Shown here one piece after another: positions 6,460 to 13,614 of a stretch of DNA of 64,000 nucleotides (positions within the stretch are counted from its first letter, which is position 1; each line of letters opens with the position of its first letter). The stretch lies in contig NZ_CALHVI010000056.1 in assembly GCF_938039215.1 (NCBI RefSeq), positions 62,001 to 126,000 on the forward strand, given 5' to 3'. The stretch comes from an uncultured Porphyromonas sp. Its GTDB lineage: Bacteria; Bacteroidota; Bacteroidia; Bacteroidales; Porphyromonadaceae. The notes beneath the pieces were generated by a model that was given only the letters and a program-made list of their open reading frames with translations, made no database searches and had not been told where the DNA came from. The translations under genes were made by a program, and so were the position numbers.

Positions 6460-8814
6460 TCACCTCTTGTCAAGTTGCGCTATACGGCTCAATAGCTCTT
6501 GAACCTTGGGATGCTCGGGGTATTTACCTAGGATCTCTTTCGCCTCCTCTAGATCCTCCTTCGGCTTACCCAACAAGTCAAAGCCCATCACTAGTATTTT
6601 AGCATAGTTGATTTCATAAGCTCTGGGATGACGACTAGCTAGGTCTTTGTAAATGTCGTGCGCCTCCTGGTAAGCCTTCTCGGCCTCCTCTATCTTCTTT
6701 AGCCCTACATAAAGGCTGACAAGGTTATTTAGGGTCGTTGCCACCTTGGGGTCGTATGCTTCTGGATTTTGATCTGCCAACTCTTTATATAATTTGAACG
6801 CAGTCATGTAGTAAGGTTGGGCTTGCTTGAGATCATTGGTCTGCTCGAGTAAGCGTCCTACGTTATTCAGGGTCATAGCCACATATGGCTTGTATGCCTC
6901 TGGATTTTTCTCCGACAACTCTCGATATATCTCTAGCGCCTCCTCGCAACAAGATTGGGCTTGCTTGAGATCGTTGGCGTCGCTGAGTAAGCATCCTAAG
7001 TTATTGAATGTTCCAGCTAGATATGGCTTGTATGCCTCTGGATGCTGATCTGACAAATCTTTATATAATTTGAGCGCATCCGTGTAGCAAGATTGGGCTT
7101 GCTTAAGATCCTTGGCGTCGCAGAGTAAGGTTCCTAAGTCATTCAGGGTCATTGCCACATCTGGCTTATACGCCTCTGGATTCTCCTCCGACAACTCTTT
7201 ATATAATTTGAGCGCATCCGCATAGCAAGCTTGGGCTTGCTTGAGATCCTGGGTCTCCTGGCGTAAGCCCCCTAAGTTATTCAGAACCCCTGCTAAATAT
7301 GGCTTGTATACCTCTGGATTCCGCTCGGACAACTCTCGATATAATGTGAGAGCATCCTCGTAGCAAGTTTCAGCTTGCTTGAGATCCTGAGTATTCTGAC
7401 GTAAGCCTCCCAAGTTATTGAGAGCCCCAGCTAAATATGGCTTGTATCCCTCTGAATTATGCTCAGATAAGTCTCGGTATATTTTGAGCGCAGCCTCGTA
7501 GTAAGTTTGAGCATGCTTGAGATCTCTGGTTTTCACATGTAAATTTCCTAAGCCATTCAGGGTCATAGCCACATATGGCTTGTATGCCTCTGGATTCTCC
7601 TCCGACAACTCTTGACATAATTTGAGAGCATCCTCGTGGCAAGATTGGGCTTGCTTGAGATCGTTGGTTTTCTGGTGTAAGTCCCCTAAGTTATTCAAGA
7701 CCATAGCCACATCTGGCTTGTATGCCTCTGGATTATGCTCGAACAACTTTCGGTAGATCTGTAGCGCCTCCTCGTAGCAAGATTGGGCTTGCTCTAGTTC
7801 ATTGGTGTCTCTGAGTAGATTCCCTAAATTATTTAGGACTGCAGCTACATGTGGCTTGTATGACTCTGGATTCGTCTTTGACAGCTCTCGGAGTTCCTGT
7901 AGCACCTCCTCGTAGTGGCTTCTAGCTTTATCAAAGTCATTGAGGTCTTGGAGTAAGCATGCATACTTGAAATGATGGCCCATGGTTGGGGCGAGCTCAA
8001 TCAGACGCTCATAGAAGTCTCGAGCCTCCCCAAAGGAGAACTTGATCTGGGCCGCCTCAATCAGCTCCTTAAGGACTCTAATTTCGTTCTGTCGGACCTG
8101 TTCCTGATACTTCTTGTGGACATCTGTTAGACTCTGCTCGCTCTCCCCTGTCAGTACTCTTTTGATCTCCTCCAAGGTCTCGGCAAGATAGCTATCTCCA
8201 GCCTCCCTTAGTAGCTTCGTTTCTTCGGAGATCTTGTCAGTATGCTCGAAGAGGAATCGTACAAATTCTAAGACGAGTCGCTTAGCACCTTCCGAGTGGA
8301 TGCGTCCATTGGCTAGCATCTCCTCAAGTGCCACCTCTGTAGGCTCTAGTCCTTGCTTTAGCGGAAGCTCTTTGAGGAGTGCTCGGATATACTGAGGAGC
8401 CATATTGAGTTCCTCCATTCGACTCTTTAAGTCCAGCACAGACTCTTGAGTTCTGTGGTGCTCGAGCAGATTCTGTTCCTCGCTTATTGCCTGCATGTCT
8501 GATCGGAGCGTCATCAGGTAGCGGTGTGCGGCGGGTTGCTCACTCAGTCTTTTCTTAAAGCAGTCGATGAATGCTCGGGTATCCAGATCAAGAGCTTCGT
8601 AGCTCGTTGAGCTTTGGATATACCCCTCCAATGCCTTCGATAGGCGGAGTTTGTCGCTAGTGGTGGGGGTGTGCTTAGACCAATCAGCAAGAGCAAGTTG
8701 AAAGGCTTTATCAAGGCCATTATCGACCTCTGAGGTATAATGATTCTTGAGTCGGAGTATGACTTCTTTTAAGACTACTTTGAGAAGATCTTCTCCGAGT
8801 GTAGAGATATCCAT
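6460..8814 (-). CDS. tetratricopeptide (kinesin-light-chain type) repeat protein with an unassigned N-terminal region
   Basis: A 784-residue soluble protein. Residues 1 to about 293 are helical and charged without a recognisable catalytic motif. Residues 294-707 are nine repeats of exactly 46 residues with consensus LKQAQSCYEDALKLYREL followed by SExNPEAYKPYVAMTLNNLG, and a divergent tenth follows. This is a TPR variant with 12 extra residues over the 34-residue unit, similar to kinesin-light-chain-like TPRs that bind peptides or partner proteins. There is no signal peptide or membrane segment. The N-terminal region, with a phrase like LDKAFQLALADWSK, resembles from memory the start of some bacterial STAND/NACHT proteins, but no NTPase is present. 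It has its own promoter; function unknown. Confidence 0.85.
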   Translation of the reverse strand: MDISTLGEDLLKVVLKEVILRLKNHYTSEVDNGLDKAFQLALADWSKHTPTTSDKLRLSKALEGYIQSSTSYEALDLDTRAFIDCFKKRLSEQPAAHRYLMTLRSDMQAISEEQNLLEHHRTQESVLDLKSRMEELNMAPQYIRALLKELPLKQGLEPTEVALEEMLANGRIHSEGAKRLVLEFVRFLFEHTDKISEETKLLREAGDSYLAETLEEIKRVLTGESEQSLTDVHKKYQEQVRQNEIRVLKELIEAAQIKFSFGEARDFYERLIELAPTMGHHFKYACLLQDLNDFDKARSHYEEVLQELRELSKTNPESYKPHVAAVLNNLGNLLRDTNELEQAQSCYEEALQIYRKLFEHNPEAYKPDVAMVLNNLGDLHQKTNDLKQAQSCHEDALKLCQELSEENPEAYKPYVAMTLNGLGNLHVKTRDLKHAQTYYEAALKIYRDLSEHNSEGYKPYLAGALNNLGGLRQNTQDLKQAETCYEDALTLYRELSERNPEVYKPYLAGVLNNLGGLRQETQDLKQAQACYADALKLYKELSEENPEAYKPDVAMTLNDLGTLLCDAKDLKQAQSCYTDALKLYKDLSDQHPEAYKPYLAGTFNNLGCLLSDANDLKQAQSCCEEALEIYRELSEKNPEAYKPYVAMTLNNVGRLLEQTNDLKQAQPYYMTAFKLYKELADQNPEAYDPKVATTLNNLVSLYVGLKKIEEAEKAYQEAHDIYKDLASRHPRAYEINYAKILVMGFDLLGKPKEDLEEAKEILGKYPEHPKVQELLSRIAQLDKR
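6694..7935 (-). repeat. nine in-frame 138-bp tandem repeats inside the TPR gene
   Basis: Nine consecutive 138-bp units encode 46-residue TPRs. Neighbouring units are very similar at the DNA level, for example the recurring words for AYKPY and LKQAQSC, so unit number could change by recombination or slippage. Confidence 0.85.
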
Positions 8815-8845
8815 AGTGTACTAGTACTATAGGGGTTAGATGACT

Positions 8846-8853
8846 CAAAGGTA
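8846..8853 (-). promoter_or_regulatory. -7 element TACCTTTG of the TPR gene
   Basis: TAnnTTTG match on the minus strand, 32 bp before the start codon at 8814. Confidence 0.55.
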
Positions 8854-9210
8854 ATACGTTTAGCACCTAGTGAAGAGAAAGGGCAGTAAATCTGTCTCAT
8901 GCACACTCTTGCCCCATCCTCCCTACCCTCCTTTATGTAGAGCGAGAAAGGATAGACAGCTCTGCCTAGTAGACGCATGGAGTAAGGGGAGCTGAGGGAG
9001 CTCCTTTGCGGAACTTTAGGGGACTACCTAGCCTCATCACTAGCCTCCGTCTAAGTGACAACCGCCGTAGCGATAAGGAGAAACGTTACCCCCTATCGAC
9101 CTTGCTCCTCTTCCCCTTGGGTGCAAGCCTATCGAAGCTCGACTTTGGGTGTACCCTGCCGAGGATGATGATTCAGCACTGATAATAGCCTCAGCATGGC
9201 GCTCTTTGCG

Positions 9211-9218
9211 TATCTTTG
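9211..9218 (+). promoter_or_regulatory. -7 element TATCTTTG of the ftsE operon
   Basis: Perfect TAnnTTTG match, 30 bp upstream of the ftsE ATG at 9248. The -33 region is poor. Confidence 0.6.
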
Positions 9219-9247
9219 TAGACAAATGAACCTATATATAAAGATCT

Positions 9248-9910
9248 ATGGCTGAAGATAAGTGGCTCTTGGACTTCAAGGAGGTGCAGATAGCTCGCCA
9301 CGAGCACATCCTCTTCGAGGAAGTAAACTTCAGGGTCGCCGCTGGTGAGTTTGTTTACCTCACGGGGCCCGTTGGCTCAGGGAAGAGTACCCTCCTGAAG
9401 ACCATCTCCGCAGAAGTTCCCCTGACACAAGGCTCGGCGCACGTGCTGGGCTTCGATCTGACCCATATCAAAAGCAAAGACCTCCCGAAGCTCCGTCGCA
9501 GGCTGGGGATCGTCTTCCAGAACTTCCAGCTCCTACCCGACCTCACTGTCCAAGACAACCTAGATATCGTGCTCCGTGCCTTCGGTGTCAGCCGTAGCTC
9601 CGAGCGATCCAGCCGTATCGAAGAGGCACTACGTGATGTCGGGCTCGAGACCAAGAGCTACAAATATCCCCACGAACTCTCGGGCGGTGAGCAGCAGCGT
9701 GTAGCCATCGCACGAGCACTCATCGGTCAGCCCGAGCTCATCCTAGCCGACGAGCCCACGGGCAACCTTGATGCCGAGAACGGGCTCGCCATAGCCGAAC
9801 TCCTACACCGCCTGACGAAGGAGCGAGGGACAGCCGTCATCATGGCTACCCACAATAGGCTCGTCCTCGAGCGCTACCCTGCACGGTGCGTCGAGATGAC
9901 CGAGCTCTAA
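9248..9910 (+). CDS. ftsE: cell-division ABC transporter ATPase FtsE
   Basis: A 220-residue ABC ATPase with Walker A GPVGSGKST (residues 40-48), Q-loop VFQNFQLLPDLTV, signature LSGGEQQR and Walker B LILADEPTGNLD. The residues around the Q-loop and the short length are typical of FtsE, which with FtsX couples ATP hydrolysis to periplasmic peptidoglycan hydrolases at the septum. No ftsX is adjacent: the next genes are aspartate kinase and menA. The FtsE call rests on family resemblance; a LolD/MacB-type ATPase is the main alternative. Confidence 0.85.
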   Translation: MAEDKWLLDFKEVQIARHEHILFEEVNFRVAAGEFVYLTGPVGSGKSTLLKTISAEVPLTQGSAHVLGFDLTHIKSKDLPKLRRRLGIVFQNFQLLPDLTVQDNLDIVLRAFGVSRSSERSSRIEEALRDVGLETKSYKYPHELSGGEQQRVAIARALIGQPELILADEPTGNLDAENGLAIAELLHRLTKERGTAVIMATHNRLVLERYPARCVEMTEL

Positions 9911-9952
9911 GCCCACCCGATCCTCTAGTCTTCACCTAGCTCCCCTACTCCA

Positions 9953-11299
9953 TTGAAAGTAATGAAGTTTGGAGGCACCTCCGTAGCCTCCGCCGAACGC
10001 ATCCGCCACGTCGCTGACCTCATCACCGCCACGGACGAGGTCAAGATCGTCGTCCTCTCTGCTATGGCAGGGACGACCAATGCCCTCGTAGAGATCGGGC
10101 ACCAGCTCATGGCTCACCACCGCCATGAGGCCCTCACTATCCTCACCAAGCTCAAGAAGAAGTACGAGCAGGAGACCCTACTTCTCTTCCCCGACAAGCA
10201 CAGCTACGACAAGGCTTGGACGCTGGTCAATGAGACCTTCTTCTTCCTAGAGCAGATCTGCTACGCTGAGAGCTTCACCCTCTTCGATGAGAAGAAGATC
10301 CTAGCCCGAGGCGAACTCCTGAGCACGGCGATGATGCTCCGTCATCTGGCCGACCGAGGGATCGAAGCCGTAGGCCTCCCCGCCCTCGAATACATGCGCA
10401 CGGACAAGCAGGCAGAGCCCGACGAAGCCTATATCCAAGCCCATCTGAAGGAGCTCATCGACCGAGCTCCCGAGGGCACACGGCTCTTCATCACCGAGGG
10501 CTATATCTGTCGTAATGCCTTCGGCGACATCGACAACCTCCAGCGAGGCGGTAGCGACTATACCGCTACCCTCATCGGTGCTGCCCTCGAGGTCAATGAG
10601 ATCCAGATCTGGACGGACATCGACGGCATGCACAACAATGACCCACGCTTCGTCGATGCCACATCGCCCGTGCGCCGTCTCCACTTCGAAGAAGCTTCGG
10701 AGCTAGCGTACTTCGGGGCGAAGATCCTTCACCCCACCTGCATCCAGCCAGCCAAGCGTAGACACATCCCCGTGCGCCTACTGAACACGATGGCTCCCGA
10801 AGCTCCAGGCACCTTGATCTCCCTCGATACGGACAAGGACATGATCAAGGCCGTGGCTGCCAAGGACAACATCACGATGATCCGCATCCGAAGCAATCAC
10901 CAGCTCTCGCACTGGAGCTTCATGGGCAAGGTCTTCTCCCTCTTCGAGCACTACTGCATCCCTATAGATATGGTAGCTTCGACCGAAGCCTCCATCTCGC
11001 TGACCATCGAGCGAAGCACCCTCCCCGAAGATCTTAGGGCGAGCCTCCTCTCCCTAGGCTCCATCGACGTCGAGCACGATATGACGATCGTCTGCGTCGT
11101 AGGGGACATGGAGTGGGACAACGTAGGCTTCGAAGCGCAGATCCTCAATGCTCTGAGCGAGATCCCCGTGCACATGATCTCCTACGGGGGCAGTGACTAC
11201 AACCTCACTGTCCTCGTCGAGGCCTCCGACAAGCGTCGCACGCTCCTTGCTCTGAGCGACCACCTCTTCTCCCGCACTAGCGGCAAGACGGCTAACTGA
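9953..11299 (+). CDS. lysC: monofunctional aspartate kinase
   Basis: A 448-residue aspartokinase that phosphorylates aspartate as the entry to lysine, threonine, methionine and diaminopimelate synthesis. The N-terminal KFGGTSVA (residues 4-11), the GRGGSDYTA-type loop seen here as LQRGGSDYTATLIGAAL, and the WTDIDGM segment identify the kinase domain; two ACT domains follow from about residue 310, with SISLTIE in the first. No homoserine dehydrogenase domain is attached. The stop overlaps the menA start (TGATGG), indicating translational coupling. Confidence 0.93.
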   Translation: MKVMKFGGTSVASAERIRHVADLITATDEVKIVVLSAMAGTTNALVEIGHQLMAHHRHEALTILTKLKKKYEQETLLLFPDKHSYDKAWTLVNETFFFLEQICYAESFTLFDEKKILARGELLSTAMMLRHLADRGIEAVGLPALEYMRTDKQAEPDEAYIQAHLKELIDRAPEGTRLFITEGYICRNAFGDIDNLQRGGSDYTATLIGAALEVNEIQIWTDIDGMHNNDPRFVDATSPVRRLHFEEASELAYFGAKILHPTCIQPAKRRHIPVRLLNTMAPEAPGTLISLDTDKDMIKAVAAKDNITMIRIRSNHQLSHWSFMGKVFSLFEHYCIPIDMVASTEASISLTIERSTLPEDLRASLLSLGSIDVEHDMTIVCVVGDMEWDNVGFEAQILNALSEIPVHMISYGGSDYNLTVLVEASDKRRTLLALSDHLFSRTSGKTAN

Positions 11300-12189
11300 T
11301 GGCACGCTCTTCCTCCCCCTCGCGGGCACAGCTATGGCTTGGCCTGACGCGTCCCCGCACTCTGCTCTCAGGGGTAAGTTCGGTCCTCGTAGCGCTCTTC
11401 TACGCCCTATCGCTGGGGAGCATTGATCCGCTGAAGACGGCACTCCTGCTTGTCGTAGCCATCAGTGCACAGATCGGGAGCAACATCGCCAACGACCTCA
11501 TCGACTTCAAGAAAGGGGCGGACACCGACGAACGTACAGGCCCGCTCCGCCCCCTCTCCAAGGGGCTCCTCACCGAAGGCGAAGTGCGCCGAGCGCTCTA
11601 CCTCTCCCTCGCCCTCTTCCTCGCAAGCGGGCTCACGCTCATCGCCCTCTCCTCATGGTGGCTACTCCTCGTGGGTCTAGCCGTTGGGCTGGGTATCTTC
11701 GCCTATTCGGGCGGGCCCTATCCGCTCTCCTACCACGGGCTCGGAGATGTAGCCGTGCTGGTCTTCTTCGGATGGGTACCGGTCGTGACGAGCTTCTTCA
11801 TCCTCAGGGGGACGATCGCTGACCCCACGCTCTGGCAACTAGCCACCGCCATCGGGCTCTCCAGCGTGAATATCCTCGTCGTCAACAATTACCGAGACGC
11901 CGAGGAAGATCGCAAGGCAGGCAAGCGCACGCTCATCGTACGGATGGGTCGGGACTTTGCTCCTCGCTTCTACCTCACCTGCGGGCTGCTTTCGCTGGGA
12001 TTGCTTTACCCGATCTACAGCTTCTGGGGGATGCTCCTGATGCTTCCCTACATCATCCTTTTCTCGGCTACGCACCGCCACCTCCAGTTCGCCGAAGGGG
12101 CGGAGCTGAATAAGACCCTCGGCAAGACGGCCCGCAATGTCTTCTTCCTCGCCCTCCTCATCGGGGCGATGCTCCTCCTCAAGGGATAG
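11299..12189 (+). CDS. menA: 1,4-dihydroxy-2-naphthoate polyprenyltransferase
   Basis: A 296-residue UbiA-superfamily membrane prenyltransferase with about eight to nine hydrophobic segments. The two Asp-rich motifs are present: NDLIDFKKGADTDER (around residue 68) and NNYRDAEEDRKAGKRTL (around 197). It attaches the prenyl chain to DHNA, giving demethylmenaquinone, the respiratory quinone precursor in Bacteroidales. The start overlaps the end of the aspartate kinase gene, and the transcript ends at the hairpin at 12218-12249. Confidence 0.93.
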   Translation: MARSSSPSRAQLWLGLTRPRTLLSGVSSVLVALFYALSLGSIDPLKTALLLVVAISAQIGSNIANDLIDFKKGADTDERTGPLRPLSKGLLTEGEVRRALYLSLALFLASGLTLIALSSWWLLLVGLAVGLGIFAYSGGPYPLSYHGLGDVAVLVFFGWVPVVTSFFILRGTIADPTLWQLATAIGLSSVNILVVNNYRDAEEDRKAGKRTLIVRMGRDFAPRFYLTCGLLSLGLLYPIYSFWGMLLMLPYIILFSATHRHLQFAEGAELNKTLGKTARNVFFLALLIGAMLLLKG

Positions 12190-12217
12190 AACGAGCCTTT
12201 ACCTCACCACAAACGAC

Positions 12218-12249
12218 AAGCCCCAGAGAACGCTCGTTCTCTGGGGCTT
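12218..12249. terminator. bidirectional terminator between convergent menA and SDR genes
   Basis: A perfect 14-bp stem, AAGCCCCAGAGAAC with GTTCTCTGGGGCTT, around a 4-base loop, followed by CTTTAT on the plus strand. It serves menA from the left and the short-chain dehydrogenase gene from the right. Confidence 0.8.
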
Positions 12250-12277
12250 CTTTATGTTTAAGCAAGGCCGAGGCGAC

Positions 12278-13075
12278 TTACCTTCGATTGAGGCGGGCGA
12301 CGTAGCGAAGGACAAAGGCCTTCGGAGCCAAGGGCGCAAGACAGAGCAAAAGTCGCTCCAGCCGAGGCACTCCAGCGATCAAGCTCCTTCGCCCTCGGAG
12401 CATGGCTTGGTATCCCCGCCCCGCCACCCGTCGGGCGCTGTGGGTAAGCTGACGTGCTAGAGCCGTTCCTTCGAGCTTCGCCGCTGCCTCGAAGCCCGTC
12501 TTCATGCCCCCGGGCAGCAGAACGGTCGCCGTCACGCCCGTTCCCCGCAGTTCCTCGCCGAGGGCAAGGCCGAGCGAGGTGACATAGGCCTTCGCTGCGA
12601 AGTAAGTCGCTTGATAAGGGCCAGGCACGAGCGAAGCGATGGATGAGATGAGGAGGATGCGTCCGCTTCCCCTCTGGACGAAGGTGGGGAGGAAGAGCTT
12701 CGTGAGCGTGGTCAAGGCAAGGAGGTCGACGGCAAGAAGTTGGCTGTCCGCTTCGAGGGATCGTTCGGCGAGCGTGCCCTGCCCTCCGAGCCCAGCATTG
12801 TTGATGAGGTAGTCCACGTTGAGGCCAAGGCGCTGCACTTCGTCGAAGACTTCCTTGGGTGCCGAAGGCTGGGCAAGGTCTTTGGCCAAGACGTACACCC
12901 GCACACCATGCCGAAGCTCCAGCTCTCCCTTCAGCGCCAAAAGCCGTTCCTCTCGGCGAGCCACCAAGATGAGGTCGCCACCGCCAGCGGCATGCAGGCG
13001 AGCAAATTCTTCTCCGAGGCCGCTCGAAGCGCCCGTGATGAGTGCGGTCTTTTTCTCTTCCATATCGATAGTCAT
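12278..13075 (-). CDS. short-chain dehydrogenase/reductase (SDR) family oxidoreductase
   Basis: A 265-residue classical SDR from the ATG at 13075-13073 (an alternative ATG lies four codons downstream). It has the cofactor motif TGASSGLG, NNAG, and the active-site YFAAK (Tyr-x3-Lys) with an upstream SSIAS serine, and the ARREERL segment suggests NADP(H). The branch resembles DltE/YqjQ-type dehydrogenases; substrate unknown. The reading frame stays open upstream to 13324, but that extension is made of the 22-bp repeat island and is probably not translated. It has no co-oriented partner. Confidence 0.88.
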   Translation of the reverse strand: MTIDMEEKKTALITGASSGLGEEFARLHAAGGGDLILVARREERLLALKGELELRHGVRVYVLAKDLAQPSAPKEVFDEVQRLGLNVDYLINNAGLGGQGTLAERSLEADSQLLAVDLLALTTLTKLFLPTFVQRGSGRILLISSIASLVPGPYQATYFAAKAYVTSLGLALGEELRGTGVTATVLLPGGMKTGFEAAAKLEGTALARQLTHSARRVAGRGYQAMLRGRRSLIAGVPRLERLLLCLAPLAPKAFVLRYVARLNRR

Positions 13076-13270
13076 TAGGTGCTCTTCCCTCCCCTTTCGG
13101 TAGGCAAGAGGCTTCTCCCTCGGCGAGCGATCTGGGAGAATGCTTCGTGAAGGTAGGCAGATTTCCCCGTCCACGAAAGCGTCCTTCTCCCCCTGTCGAA
13201 GGCCCTTGAGAAGGGGGCAAACTACCCCCTTCCTACGCCCCGCATTCCCAGCGGGTTTGGAAGGGGTCAA
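13076..13270. other. region between the SDR start and the 22-bp repeat island
   Basis: 195 bp. I find no clear -7 element for the SDR gene and no coding content. The frames open here in several directions are continuations of repeat-derived frames. Confidence 0.4.
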
Positions 13271-13505
13271 ATTTCCGTATATAAGAAAATTTATTTCCGC
13301 ATATACGGAAAAATATTTTCGCATATGCGGAAATTTATTTCTTTGCGGAAGGAAATTTTACGCCCTGCGGAAGGCGAAAAATTTCCGTGCGGAAAGCGCC
13401 TTTATTTCCTTCCGCAAGAAAATATTTTTTCTTCCGCAAGGAAATAAATTTTCTTGCGGAAGGAAATTTTCTTCTGTGCGGAAGGAAATTTCGTGCCTTC
13501 GGAAG
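13271..13505. repeat. A/T-rich island A: 22-bp-phased dyads, about eleven units
   Basis: Units have the form TTTC-(about 10 bases with a GCGG or CCGC core)-GAAA joined by AATT or ATAAAT linkers. Core GCGG/CCGC words start at 13345, 13367, 13389, 13412, 13434, 13456 and 13478 (steps 22, 22, 23, 22, 22, 22), with a CGG at 13500; upstream the dyads TTTCCGCATATACGGAAA (centre 13302.5) and TTTTCGCATATGCGGAAA (centre 13324.5) keep the phase. The segment 13405-13470 matches 31063-31128 at about 61 of 66 positions. It lies between the SDR start and the secDF terminator. Confidence 0.92.
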
Positions 13506-13563
13506 AAGTAAAGCTTGCCTTGCTTGAGAGAGGGAACTTTCCCCCTAGAGAAAGGAAGAAGGG

Positions 13564-13599
13564 CCCCGACTGAAAGGATCAGTCGGGGCCCTTCTTTAA
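13564..13599. terminator. terminator after secDF
   Basis: A long perfect stem, GGGCCCCGACTGA and complement with a loop of about 8 bases, ends 16 bp before the secDF stop codon on the minus strand. It isolates secDF from the repeat island and the SDR gene. Confidence 0.75.
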
Positions 13600-13614
13600 G
13601 GGAAAGCGTGGCGC

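Larger units (their letters stand above)
8815..9247. other. intergenic region between divergent TPR and ftsE genes
   Basis: 433 bp with a promoter at each end (8846-8853 minus, 9211-9218 plus). I see no phased array, RNA gene or plausible coding region between them; short frames here lack recognisable content. Confidence 0.6.

Noticed and set aside
12258..13220. 320-codon minus-strand frame over the SDR gene
   Set aside because: It is a shifted frame over the SDR, rich in Arg, Pro and Gly, with no recognisable motif.
13076..13324. N-terminal extension of the SDR into the repeat island
   Set aside because: The canonical SDR start motif begins a few residues after the ATG at 13075, and the extension is composed of 22-bp repeat sequence.
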